Source: Kytococcus schroeteri (GTDB lineage Bacteria > Actinomycetota > Actinomycetes > Actinomycetales > Dermatophilaceae). From it: 64,000 bases of DNA. The position numbers were made by a program, and so were the translations under genes. The notes under the pieces are model-generated. The model saw nothing but the letters and a program-made list of their open reading frames with translations. It did no database searches and was not told where the DNA came from. Shown here piece by piece: positions 46,565 through 54,626 of this stretch. Within the stretch, counting starts at the first letter, position 1, and each line of letters opens with the position of its first letter. Location: assembly GCF_002847825.1 (NCBI RefSeq), contig NZ_PKIZ01000009.1, positions 1 through 64,000 on the forward strand, read 5' to 3'.

Positions 46565-48313
46565 ATGGCCAAGAACGTCGCGGAACAGCTCGTCCAGCAG
46601 CTCGTGGAAGCGGGCGTCAACAGGATCTACGGGGTGGTGGGCGACAGCCTCAACCCCATCGTCGATGCGGTGCGCCGCACCGGGGGTGCCGCCAAGGGCG
46701 GCATCGACTGGGTGCACGTGCGGCACGAGGAGGTGGGCGCCTTCGCGGCGGCCGCCGAGGCCCAGGTGACCGGGAGGCTCGCGGTGTGCGCCGGCTCCTG
46801 CGGCCCGGGCAACACCCACCTGGTGAACGGTCTCTACGACGCGCACCGCTCCGGGGCGCCCGTGCTGGCGCTGGCCAGCCACATCCCCAGCAGCCAGATC
46901 GGTCAGGGCTACTTCCAGGAGACCCACCCCGACCGCGTGTTCACCGACTGCTCGGACTACTGCGAGCTGGTCTCCACCGCCGAGCAGGCGCCGCGGGTGG
47001 TGCACGCCGCCATCCGCCACGCCGTGCAGAACCGGAGCGTCTCGGTGGTGAGCCTCCCCGGCGACATCGCCGACCTCGACGTGGCGGCCGAGGCACCCCG
47101 GTACGTGCCGGTGCGCCGGGGCGTCACGGTGCCCACCGTGGACGCCGTGCGGGAGCTGGCCGACGAGCTCAACCGCGCCGAGAAGGTGGCCCTGTTCTGC
47201 GGCGAGGGAGTGCGCGGCGCCCACGCCGAGGTGATGCAGCTGGCCGACACCCTGGCCGCCCCGGTGGGCCACTCGCTGCGCGGCAAGGACGCCATCCAGT
47301 TCGACAACCCCTTCGACGTGGGCATGACCGGCCTGCTCGGCTACGGCGCGGCCGCGGCCGGCATCGAGGACGCCGACCTGCTGGTCATGCTCGGTACGGA
47401 CTTCCCCTACGACCAGTTCCTCCCCGGCACCCGCACCGTGCAGGTGGACACCGACGCCGCCGTCATCGGCCGCCGCACGGACGTGGACCTGCCGGTCCAG
47501 GGCGACGTGCGCTCCGTCATCGAGGCCGTGCTGCCGCTGCTGCAGCGCAAGACCGACCGCAGCTTCCTGGAGAAGATGCTCGAGAAGCACGAGCGGCTCA
47601 TGACCAAGTCGGTGGGCGCCTACACCCACGACGTGCTCGACATGAAGCCCGTGCACCCGGAGTACGCCGCCGACCTGCTGGACCAGCTCATGGACGACGA
47701 CGCCGTGGTCACCGCGGACACCGGCATGTGCAACGTGTGGAGCGCCCGCTACGTGCGTCCGCTGGGCACGCGGCGCCTCATCGCCTCGTTCCTGCACGGG
47801 TCCATGGCCAACGCGCTGCCGCACGCCATCGGCGCCCAGCTGGCCGACCGGGAGCGTCAGGTGGTGGCCATGTGCGGAGACGGCGGCCTTTCGATGCTGC
47901 TGGGCGACCTGCTCACGCCGGTGGCCTACGACCTGCCGATGACGGCGGTGGTCTTCAACAACTCCACGCTGGGCATGGTGAAGCTCGAGATGCTCGTGGA
48001 CGAGCTGCCCAGCTTCGGCACGGACGTGCCGGCCACGGACTACGCGGCCATCGCCGGCGCGATGGGGTGGCGCACCTGGCGCGTGGAGGACCCGCGGGAG
48101 CTGGAGGCCGCCTACCGCGAGGCCCTGGCCCACCGCGGGCCGAGTCTGGTGGACGTGGTCACCGACCCGAACGCGCTCTCACTGCCGCCCAAGATCACCA
48201 GTGACCAGGTGTTCGGCTTCGCCACCGCCATGAGCAAGATCGTGCTCAACGGCGGGGTGGGCGAGGTCGTCTCGATGGCCCGTTCCAACATGCGCAACAT
48301 CCCGCGGCGGTGA
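46565..48313 (+). CDS. poxB: Pyruvate dehydrogenase (quinone) / pyruvate oxidase-type ThDP enzyme
   Basis: The 582-residue protein has the three-domain ThDP layout: an N-terminal PYR domain with catalytic Glu in VHVRHEEVGAFAAAAEA (about 51-67), a central FAD-type domain (about 190-330), and a PP domain with the Mg/ThDP motif GDGGLSMLLGDLLTPVAYDLP (about 439, quoted in part). PoxB oxidises pyruvate to acetate and CO2 and passes electrons to menaquinone. The C-terminal part (SKIVLNGGVGEVVSMAR) may be the membrane-contact tail. ATG 46565 is the start. Acetolactate synthase is the nearest alternative, but the sequence is PoxB-like. Confidence 0.9.
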   Translation: MAKNVAEQLVQQLVEAGVNRIYGVVGDSLNPIVDAVRRTGGAAKGGIDWVHVRHEEVGAFAAAAEAQVTGRLAVCAGSCGPGNTHLVNGLYDAHRSGAPVLALASHIPSSQIGQGYFQETHPDRVFTDCSDYCELVSTAEQAPRVVHAAIRHAVQNRSVSVVSLPGDIADLDVAAEAPRYVPVRRGVTVPTVDAVRELADELNRAEKVALFCGEGVRGAHAEVMQLADTLAAPVGHSLRGKDAIQFDNPFDVGMTGLLGYGAAAAGIEDADLLVMLGTDFPYDQFLPGTRTVQVDTDAAVIGRRTDVDLPVQGDVRSVIEAVLPLLQRKTDRSFLEKMLEKHERLMTKSVGAYTHDVLDMKPVHPEYAADLLDQLMDDDAVVTADTGMCNVWSARYVRPLGTRRLIASFLHGSMANALPHAIGAQLADRERQVVAMCGDGGLSMLLGDLLTPVAYDLPMTAVVFNNSTLGMVKLEMLVDELPSFGTDVPATDYAAIAGAMGWRTWRVEDPRELEAAYREALAHRGPSLVDVVTDPNALSLPPKITSDQVFGFATAMSKIVLNGGVGEVVSMARSNMRNIPRR

Positions 48314-48317
48314 GCCG

Positions 48318-48347
48318 TGCCCGGGCCCGCGCGGGCGGGCCCGGGCA
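48318..48347. terminator. Bidirectional hairpin after poxB
   Basis: TGCCCGGGCCCGC (48318-48330) and GCGGGCCCGGGCA (48335-48347) are perfect 13-bp arms between convergent poxB and the HNH nuclease gene. Confidence 0.75.
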
Positions 48348-48355
48348 GGCGCCCG

Positions 48356-49039
48356 TCAGACGACGGTGACGGTGATGGTGGTCTCCGGGCAGGAGGCCGC
48401 CATCTCGGTCATCTTCGCCTTCTCCGTCTCGTCCACCGTGAGGCCCCAGCGCACCTTCATGGCGGTCCAGTCGGCCACGTAGGTGCACTGGTCCTTCGGC
48501 GGCAGCCACTCCTCGGGACCCTTGGAGCCCTTCTCGGTGTTCAGCGCGCTGGTCTGCGCGGTGAGGAGGCGCTCGTCGCCGAGGTCGTTGGCGTAGGCCT
48601 TGCGGCGGGTGTCCTCCCACTCCTGGGCCCCGGAGCCCCACGCCTCGTGGAGCGGCACGGTGTGGTCGATCTGCGTCTCGGAGGCCTTGCGGTGCACCCT
48701 GCCGTCCCAGGTGGTGGTCCACGTGCCGCCGTCCACCGTGCACTCCTTCTCGTTGGTGAAGGTGACCTCGGTGCTGCTCTCCTCGATGAGCACCTCGGCG
48801 CGGGCGTTCTGGCAGTCGCCGTCCTCGTCCTTCCAGGAGCCGAAGTGCTTCTTGCGGTCGTAGCCGGCGTTGTCCTCGGCGGCCACGGGCAGCTCCTCCA
48901 CCGCCTGGGTGAGCGGGGCGCTGTACTCGGTGCTGCCGGCAGTGGCCGTCATCGGGGCCAGGGCGGTGAGCAGCAGGGTGCCGGCCGTCACCGGTCCGAG
49001 GGCGAGGAAGCGGCGGGGGCCGCGCGAGGTGGTGGTCAC
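48356..49039 (-). CDS. Secreted HNH-type nuclease 1 (DUF1524-like)
   Basis: The 227-residue protein has a signal peptide (LGPVTAGTLLLTALAPMTATA), then the GmrSD/DUF1524-like secreted nuclease pattern: NAGYDRKKHFGSWKDEDGDC, the catalytic QIDHTVPLHEAWGSGA (DH..P, about 133-148) and a late asparagine-rich ALNTEKGSKGPEEWLPP that supplies the last metal ligand. It likely degrades extracellular DNA. GTG 49039 precedes the signal peptide. A paralog lies at 54627. Genes of this kind are found alone in many Actinobacteria. Confidence 0.87.
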   Translation of the reverse strand: MTTTSRGPRRFLALGPVTAGTLLLTALAPMTATAGSTEYSAPLTQAVEELPVAAEDNAGYDRKKHFGSWKDEDGDCQNARAEVLIEESSTEVTFTNEKECTVDGGTWTTTWDGRVHRKASETQIDHTVPLHEAWGSGAQEWEDTRRKAYANDLGDERLLTAQTSALNTEKGSKGPEEWLPPKDQCTYVADWTAMKVRWGLTVDETEKAKMTEMAASCPETTITVTVV

Positions 49040-49180
49040 GGGAGTTCTCCGATCTCTGGAAACGAGTGGGGGAGCGTTGTTCTCGCGCCTTGCGAAGGTA
49101 GCGCGGCCCGGGTCAGGGAAGCCCCATGAAAGGCTTCGTTTTCCCTCTGGCGAGCAGGCTCCCTCGCGCCGCGGTGTGCC

Positions 49181-49186
49181 TAGGCT
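49181..49186 (+). promoter_or_regulatory. -10 element, probably leaderless transcript
   Basis: TAGGCT ends exactly 6 bp before the ATG at 49193. Confidence 0.45.
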
Positions 49187-49192
49187 GGGGTC

Positions 49193-49780
49193 ATGACCGA
49201 TGACGTGCGCACCGTGGCCCCGCAGGCCCTGGACCTGCTCACCCGGACCGTGGAGGGCCTCTCCGACGGGGACCTCCGACGTCGCTCGAACCTGCGCGAC
49301 TGGACCGTGCGCGACCTCGTCGCCCACGTGACCAGCTCCGTGCGCAAGGCCGTCGTCCTGCTCGAGGGCGGGGACGTGGACTCCGTGCCGGTGGACCCGG
49401 CGGCCTTCCACGCCGAGGACGCCGCCGCGGCGGCCACGTCCCTGCGTGCCGAGGCCGACCGGGTGCGCGAGCTGCTGCCCGAGGCCGACCTGGACGCGGC
49501 CTGCCGCACCCCCTACGGCGAGATGCCGCTCGGCCACGTCCTGCCGCTGGTGGTGGTCGACGCCATCGTGCACAGCTGGGACCTCGAGCGGTCGGTGGGC
49601 AGCCGTCTGCAGCTCGACGAGCCGCTCCTGGCCTACGCCAGCGGCGTCACCGACGCGATGGGCGAGGGGCGCGAGGACAACCCGCACTTCGACCCGCCGG
49701 TGGAGGCCGCCGCGAACGCCACTCCCACCGAGCAGCTCATGGCCCGCCTGGGCCGACCCACCGGGATGATGGCGCTCTGA
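49193..49780 (+). CDS. Maleylpyruvate isomerase family mycothiol-dependent protein
   Basis: The 195-residue DinB-fold protein has the block NLRDWTVRDLVAHVTSSVRKA (His about 50) and a second His in VVVDAIVHSWDLERSVG (about 129), positions of the three-His metal site of MDMPI/DinB enzymes. It has the TIGR03086-like pattern. Members use mycothiol for isomerisation or detoxification; substrate unknown. The deaminase-like GTG follows 2 bp after its stop, so it heads a four-gene cluster (49193-51657) with a leaderless-type promoter. Confidence 0.82.
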   Translation: MTDDVRTVAPQALDLLTRTVEGLSDGDLRRRSNLRDWTVRDLVAHVTSSVRKAVVLLEGGDVDSVPVDPAAFHAEDAAAAATSLRAEADRVRELLPEADLDAACRTPYGEMPLGHVLPLVVVDAIVHSWDLERSVGSRLQLDEPLLAYASGVTDAMGEGREDNPHFDPPVEAAANATPTEQLMARLGRPTGMMAL

Positions 49781-49782
49781 GC

Positions 49783-50277
49783 GTGACCACCGGGACCCCG
49801 TCGCCGGTTGCCGGCACCCCCTTCCCCAGCGCCCGTCCCCTGGACGCGGCCGAGCAGGAGCTGCTGGCTGCCGCCACCCGCACCATCGACGCCGCCACCG
49901 ACCGCACCACCCCCGAGGCCGACGGCCTGCACACCGTGGGTGCCGCGGTGCTCGATGGCGAGGGCCGTGTGCACATCGGCGTGAACCTGTACCACTTCAC
50001 CGGCGGGCCGTGCGCCGAGCTCGTGGCGCTGGGCGCCGCGCGGGCCAACGGTGCGCGGCGGGTGGCCGCCATCGTGGCCGTGGGTGACCTGGGCCGCGGC
50101 GTGCTGGCCCCCTGCGGGCGCGACCGGCAGGTGCTCGTGGACCACCACCCCGGCTGCCGCGTCCTGGTCCCCGGACCCGATGGGGGAGAACCGGTCTCCG
50201 TGCAGGTGGCGGACCTGCTGCCGGGCGCCTACCGCAGCAGCACGGCGGTGGAGGAGAATCCGGGCCATGACCACTGA
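49783..50277 (+). CDS. Cytidine/blasticidin deaminase-like protein with altered zinc site
   Basis: The 164-residue protein has the cytidine-deaminase fold motif GGPCAELVALGAAR (Cys-Ala-Glu, about 68-81) and a second block LAPCGRDRQVL. In known CDA/BSD enzymes that block is PCGxCRQ with two Cys ligands, while here the second Cys is Asp (PCGRDRQ). The zinc site would then be Cys/Cys/Asp. It may deaminate a nucleoside or a modified base, or have lost zinc. GTG 49783 follows the isomerase-like stop by 2 bp, and the next gene starts inside it (11-bp overlap). Confidence 0.82.
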   Translation: MTTGTPSPVAGTPFPSARPLDAAEQELLAAATRTIDAATDRTTPEADGLHTVGAAVLDGEGRVHIGVNLYHFTGGPCAELVALGAARANGARRVAAIVAVGDLGRGVLAPCGRDRQVLVDHHPGCRVLVPGPDGGEPVSVQVADLLPGAYRSSTAVEENPGHDH

Positions 50278-50992
50278 CGTGGACACCTTCCTCGACACCT
50301 GCACCGTCCACGGCGACGTGCTGGCCCTGCGCCCCGACTACCGGGTGGCGCTGCTGGCCGTCGACGGCATCGAGCCCCGTCCCTCGGACGAGGCGAGCGA
50401 GGCCCTGCTGCGCCGTGCCGAGGAGCACGCCACCACCCTGCTGGACGAGACGCCGGTGGAGGAGCTGCCGCACGTGGCCGCCTGGCGGGAGGCCTACCGG
50501 GCGTTCGGCGCCAAGCCGCAGCGCACCCGCAACAGCCTGGAGGCCCTGTTGCGCCGCGCCGCCGGCGACGGCCTGCCCCGGGTCAACCGCCTCACCGACG
50601 TGTACAACGCGGTCTCGGTGCTGCACGGCATCCCGCTGGGCGGCGAGGACCTCGACCACTACGTGGGTGGTGCGCAGCTGGTGGTCGCCACCGGTGACGA
50701 GTCGTTCAGCGTGATGTCCGCCGGCGAGGAGGTGGTGGAGAACCCCCCCGGCGAGGTGGTGTGGCGCGACGACGAGGGCGTCACCTGCCGCCGCTGGAAC
50801 TGGCGCCAGGGCCCCCGCACCGCGCTGCGCGAGGGCACCCGCCGGGCGGTGTTCATCCTCGACGCCCTGGGTCCGGTGGACGATGCCGCGCTCGCAGCGG
50901 CCGTGGACGAGCTGGCCGACCACCTGCGCACCCTCGGCGACGAGGTGCGCGTGGCCACGCGCGTGCTGCCGGCCGCGGACCGGGAGGCCTGA
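50267..50992 (+). CDS. B3/B4 tRNA-binding-domain protein
   Basis: The 241-residue protein matches the stand-alone B3/4 domain family of PheRS beta-like proteins: VAAWREAYRAFGAKPQRTRNSLEALLRRA (quoted region about 65-93), LPRVNRLTDVYNAVSVLHGIPLGGED and RRWNWRQGPRTALREGTRRAVF. Stand-alone members are thought to edit or bind mischarged tRNA or amino acids. ATG 50267 overlaps the deaminase-like gene, and its stop touches the paiB ATG (50990-50992), so the genes are tightly coupled. Confidence 0.88.
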   Translation: MTTDVDTFLDTCTVHGDVLALRPDYRVALLAVDGIEPRPSDEASEALLRRAEEHATTLLDETPVEELPHVAAWREAYRAFGAKPQRTRNSLEALLRRAAGDGLPRVNRLTDVYNAVSVLHGIPLGGEDLDHYVGGAQLVVATGDESFSVMSAGEEVVENPPGEVVWRDDEGVTCRRWNWRQGPRTALREGTRRAVFILDALGPVDDAALAAAVDELADHLRTLGDEVRVATRVLPAADREA

Positions 50993-51657
50993 TGCTCGTC
51001 TTCCCGCAGGACGCCGCCCGCGACGAGGCCGAGTGGCGCGAGTGGCTGGACGGCCCCGAGCTGTTCGGCGTGCTCGCCGTGAACAACGCCGACCCGGCCG
51101 GCGCCCCGGTGGTGGTGCCCACCCACGCCACGCTGCTCACCGGCATCGAGGGGGAGGACGGGCCGCGCGACGAGCTCGTGCTGCACCTGGCCCGCGTCAA
51201 CCCGGTGTTCGAGCACCTGGAGGAGCACGGCGAGGTGCGCTTCGTGGTGACCGGGGCGGTGGCCTACGTGCCCGGTCCGTGGCGGGCGGCGCCGGACGTT
51301 CCGCCCGAGCACGGCGTGCCCACCAGCTACTACGCCAGCGTGCAGTTCCGCTGCGGCGTGCAGGTGGTGGACGACCCGGCCGGGAAGGCCGAGGTGCTCA
51401 CCCACCAGTTCGCCGACCTGCAGCCCGAGGGAGGCAGCGCCCCGGTGACCGCCGAGGGCGGCCCCTACGCCCGGATGCTGCCCGCCATCACCGCGCTGCG
51501 GCTGCCCGTGCGCGAGGTGGTGGCCAAGTTCAAGTACGACGACGAGAAGCCGGCCGAGCACCGCCAGCGGGTGTCGGCCCACCTCGAGGAGCGCGGCCGC
51601 CCCGGTGACCGGGCAGCGGCGCGCCAGCAGCGGCGCCGGCTCGAGGACGGGGCGTAG
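50992..51657 (+). CDS. FMN-binding PaiB-like protein
   Basis: The 221-residue protein has the PaiB split-barrel pattern (VPTHATLL, YVPGPWRA, PTSYYASVQFRCGVQVVDDP and KFKYDDEKPAEHRQRVSAHL). PaiB of Bacillus is an FMN-binding repressor of sporulation and protease genes; in actinobacteria the family is mostly uncharacterised. The C-terminal ending is Arg/Gln-rich. ATG 50992 overlaps the B3/4 stop. It closes the four-gene cluster. A regulatory role over exoproteases, as in Bacillus PaiB, is only a suggestion. Confidence 0.87.
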   Translation: MLVFPQDAARDEAEWREWLDGPELFGVLAVNNADPAGAPVVVPTHATLLTGIEGEDGPRDELVLHLARVNPVFEHLEEHGEVRFVVTGAVAYVPGPWRAAPDVPPEHGVPTSYYASVQFRCGVQVVDDPAGKAEVLTHQFADLQPEGGSAPVTAEGGPYARMLPAITALRLPVREVVAKFKYDDEKPAEHRQRVSAHLEERGRPGDRAAARQQRRRLEDGA

Positions 51658-51672
51658 GGCGAGGCGCGTGAC

Positions 51673-51700
51673 GGGGCCCGGGTCACGCGACCCGGGCCCC
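51673..51700. terminator. Hairpin between convergent paiB-like and subtilase 2 genes
   Basis: GGGGCCCGGGTC (51673-51684) and GACCCGGGCCCC (51689-51700) are perfect 12-bp arms with loop ACGC. Confidence 0.72.
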
Positions 51701-51721
51701 GGCATCGGCGGGAGGGGCTGT

Positions 51722-53650
51722 TCAGAGGCCGGTGGCCAGCAGGCTGTAGTTGCCGCTGCCGGCCCAGGAGTAGACCATCCAGCGGTAGTAGCCGGCGCCG
51801 GCGGAGTAGGTGATCTCCTCGGTGCCGGTGCGGCTGGTGGACTTGGCCACGTAGTCCCAGCTGGCGCCGTTCCACTTCTGCAGGTACAGGGCGAACTCGC
51901 CGTCGGCCTTCAGGCAGGCGTGCTGCGTGGAGACCGACGTGGTCCGGAACCACGACCCGTTGGGCAGGATGTCGCGGTCTCCCTGGCCGGAGAGGGCGCC
52001 GGTGGTGGAGGCCAGGCCCGTGCAGCCGGTGGGCTCCGGGTCGGGGTCGGTGCCGGGGTCGGTGCCCTCGCCCAGGCTGTTGACCGCCGCGAGCACGTTG
52101 GGCAACGGGCCGATGTGGCCGCTGGAGCCCTGCTGCGGCGTGCCGGTCCTCACCAGGAGGGAGCGCATCTGCGCCGGCGTGAGCGAGACGCCCTTCTGCT
52201 GGGCCACGGAGGAGACCAGGGCCACGGCGCCGGTCACGATGGGGGAGGCCGAGGAGGTGCCGGAGAACACGTCCGTGTACTGGGTGCTGGCGTAGCCGCC
52301 CTGCAGGTCGCCGTAACCGGTGGTGGTGACCATCTCGCCCCAGCCCTGCACGTTGACGCGCGAGCCGTAGGTGGAGTAGCTGAGGCGCGAGCCCGGCACC
52401 CGGCCGGAGCGGGAGCTGGCGCCCGCGCCGACGATGATGGCGCCGGAGTCGCCACGGCCGCCGGGGAAGGCGGTGCCGCCGTAGCAGGAGGAGTCCAGGT
52501 TCTGGGCGCCGTTGCCAGCGGCCTCCACCACGTGGATGCCCTTGGCCACGGCGGTGCGGATGGCGTCGTAGGCGGCGGGGTCGATCTCCACGGGGGCGAA
52601 GCCGCCACCACAGCCGGTGAGCTGCTGCTCCAGGAGGATCACGTCGCCGGCCTGGAGCTTCTGTGCCGAGCGGGTGATGGCCGCCCCGGCGGAGAAGCCG
52701 TACTCGCGGCTCACTGCGTTGGCCACGTACCCGGTGGCCTTGGGGGCGATGCCAGTGACGCCGGAGCCGTTCTCGTCGCCGATGACCTCACCCATCACGG
52801 CGGTGCCGTGCTCGGGGTAGCTGAACGACGGCGTGCCGGTGGCGATGAGGGCGCCGCTGCGGGCCAGCTGGGAGAGGTCCTCGTGGTTCATGGTCCAGCC
52901 GAACTCCACGTCGGAGACGGCCACGTTCTCGCCCTTGCCGCCAGGCAGCTTGTTGACGGCCAGGGCCTCGATGCCCTGCTGGGATGCCGGGCCGCGGTAG
53001 GTCTGGCGGCCGCTGAAGTCCGCGGTGGCCAGCATGTTGACGGGGCTGCGGCCATCCTTGCGGAACACGGCCTCGGGGGAGGCAACGGCGGGGGCGGCGG
53101 CCGCCATCGCCTCGGGCGGCGTCACCGGCAGGGGCTGCGGCATGGCCGCCTCCACGGCGGGGTCGGCCTGCAGGCGGCGCAGCACCTCGTCGCGGGAACC
53201 GGCGTCCACGCGGGCCACCATCCACAGCGACATGTCGGCCTGCTCCGCGCCGGAGCGCTGCTCGGCCGTGGCCTTGAGGGAGCGCAGCGAGGAGGCGGGG
53301 GCGTCCACCATCGGGCGCACGTCACGCAGCGCGCCACTGCGGGTCAGGCGGGAGACGACGCCCGGCCCCTCGGCGGCCAGGGCGCTCGTGCGCTGGGTGG
53401 TGGAAGTGCCCTCGGCCAGCTTGAACTGGATGCGGGTGCGCGACTGCCCGGTGCGGGCCACCGGGGTGCTCGAGGAGGCGACCGTCCGGGGCTCGAGCGT
53501 GGTGCGGTGGGTGGCGCTGGTGGCGGGGGTGCTGCTCGTGGAGGGTGGGGTGTGGCCGTCGGCGTGCACGGTGGCCGGAGCCGCCAGGGCGGACGGGGTA
53601 ACGGTGGTGGCGAGGGCCGCGGCGAGTGCGATGGCCACGGATCGGTTCAT
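51722..53650 (-). CDS. Secreted S8 subtilase 2 with C-terminal PPC-like domain
   Basis: The 642-residue protease has a signal peptide (VAIALAAALATTVTPSALA), a propeptide of about 165 residues (RIQFKLAEGTST, ADMSLWMVARVDA), and a catalytic domain with triad Asp in VAVSDVEFGWTMNHED, His in YPEHGTAVMGEV and Ser in FSGTSSASPIVTG. Unlike paralogs 1 and 3 it ends with an Asp/Pro-rich linker (GTDPGTDPDPEPTG) and a C-terminal beta-sandwich of about 100 residues (PPC/CBM-like: FALYLQKWNGASWDYVAKS, SAGAGYYRWMVYSWAGSGNYSL) that may bind substrate. ATG 53650 is behind GAGGAGAG. Confidence 0.93.
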   Translation of the reverse strand: MNRSVAIALAAALATTVTPSALAAPATVHADGHTPPSTSSTPATSATHRTTLEPRTVASSSTPVARTGQSRTRIQFKLAEGTSTTQRTSALAAEGPGVVSRLTRSGALRDVRPMVDAPASSLRSLKATAEQRSGAEQADMSLWMVARVDAGSRDEVLRRLQADPAVEAAMPQPLPVTPPEAMAAAAPAVASPEAVFRKDGRSPVNMLATADFSGRQTYRGPASQQGIEALAVNKLPGGKGENVAVSDVEFGWTMNHEDLSQLARSGALIATGTPSFSYPEHGTAVMGEVIGDENGSGVTGIAPKATGYVANAVSREYGFSAGAAITRSAQKLQAGDVILLEQQLTGCGGGFAPVEIDPAAYDAIRTAVAKGIHVVEAAGNGAQNLDSSCYGGTAFPGGRGDSGAIIVGAGASSRSGRVPGSRLSYSTYGSRVNVQGWGEMVTTTGYGDLQGGYASTQYTDVFSGTSSASPIVTGAVALVSSVAQQKGVSLTPAQMRSLLVRTGTPQQGSSGHIGPLPNVLAAVNSLGEGTDPGTDPDPEPTGCTGLASTTGALSGQGDRDILPNGSWFRTTSVSTQHACLKADGEFALYLQKWNGASWDYVAKSTSRTGTEEITYSAGAGYYRWMVYSWAGSGNYSLLATGL

Positions 53651-53719
53651 GGGGCTCTCCTCGGGAGGGGGGTGAGGGTGTGTGGAGCCCACATCGTGGC
53701 AACGGCGACCTCGATCGCG

Positions 53720-53738
53720 GCCCAAGATTCGGTCAGGA
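53720..53738 (-). promoter_or_regulatory. Shared exoenzyme promoter element, copy 4
   Basis: On the minus strand TCCTGACCGAATCTTGGGC matches the consensus; a second TTCCTGACC lies about 11 bp upstream (53742-53750). It lies 69 bp before the subtilase 2 start. Confidence 0.58.
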
Positions 53739-53794
53739 TCTGGTCAGGAACGACGACGGGTCGTCGACCGTTGAGTGGTGGCCGGCCGCCGGGG

Positions 53795-54334
53795 TCAGCC
53801 GGGGACGACGAGGTCCAGCACCTCGGCGCCCGGCAGGGCGGCCAGCTCCGCGCCGGGCACCAGCAACTTGGCGCCTCGCACACCGCCGCCGATGACCACG
53901 GCCTCGGCGGCGGCCACGCGCTCGTCCACGAGGATCGGCCAGTCGGCGGGCAGGCCCACCGGGGTGATGCCACCGGAGGTCATGCCGGTGGCGGACTCCG
54001 TGGCGGTCTGGTCGGCGAACGAGATGCGGCGCACGCCCAGGTGCTTGCGGACGGTCCTGTTGACGTCCGCGCGGTCGGTGGCCAGCACCATCACCGCTGC
54101 CATTGTGGTTCTCTCCCCGCGACGACCCTCCACCACCACGCAATTGGCCGACGCCTCGGGGGTCACCGCGTAGGCCTCGCAGAAGGCAGCGGTGTCGGCC
54201 AGGTCGGCGTCGATGCCCACCACCTCGGCGCCCGGCACGTGGCCGGCGCGGGCGGCCTCGGCCACCGGGGGTGCCACCAGGTCCAGCCCGTCGGCCAGCG
54301 GCGTCCACTCCAAGGTCCCTCGTGCGCTGCTCAT
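53795..54334 (-). CDS. YbaK/EbsC-type aminoacyl-tRNA deacylase
   Basis: The 179-residue protein has the YbaK/ProX fold pattern: ANCVVVEGRRGERTTMAAVMVLATDRADVNRTVRKHLG (quoted region about 66-102), ISFADQTATESATGMTSGGITPVGLP with the GxxGG binding loop, and VIGGGVRGAKLLVPGAEL at the end. These hydrolyse mis-acylated Cys-, Ala- or Pro-tRNA. ATG 54334 is the start. It lies upstream of subtilase 2 on the same strand but with the shared promoter element between, so it is probably separate. Confidence 0.9.
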   Translation of the reverse strand: MSSARGTLEWTPLADGLDLVAPPVAEAARAGHVPGAEVVGIDADLADTAAFCEAYAVTPEASANCVVVEGRRGERTTMAAVMVLATDRADVNRTVRKHLGVRRISFADQTATESATGMTSGGITPVGLPADWPILVDERVAAAEAVVIGGGVRGAKLLVPGAELAALPGAEVLDLVVPG

Positions 54335-54359
54335 GGCCCGAGGCTAGAGGGCATCCGGG

Positions 54360-54588
54360 GTGGTCGACGAGTTGCTGGACGCACTCGGCATCGAGGTGGT
54401 GCCGTTCACGCCTGCGCAGGCGCGTGCCGCCCGTGCCGCCTTCCGGGACATCGGTTGGGGAAGCGGTCATCCCGCCGGGCTCAACCTGGGTGACTGCTTT
54501 GCGTACACCACTGCGCAGGACCTGGGGGAAGCGTTGCTGTTCACGGGCGACCACTCCCCCCCACACCGACGTGCGGCGAGCCTGCTGA
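54360..54588 (+). pseudogene. vapC remnant, N-terminally truncated and frameshifted
   Basis: The frame from GTG 54360 reads ARAAFRDIGWGSGHPAGLNLGDCFAYTTAQDLGEALLFTG, the conserved C-terminal half of a VapC PIN domain (LNLGDCFAY contains the acidic metal ligand). The N-terminal half with the first Asp is missing, as a TAG at 54345 closes the frame upstream. After LLFTGD the frame slips at a C run (54555-54561), and another frame gives HTDVRRAC ending at 54588, the expected VapC end. Loss of one base in the run explains this. No antitoxin is nearby. Confidence 0.75.
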
Positions 54589-54626
54589 ACGCCGCGCCGG
54601 AGGGGACTCGGGGCACGGCGGCGGGG

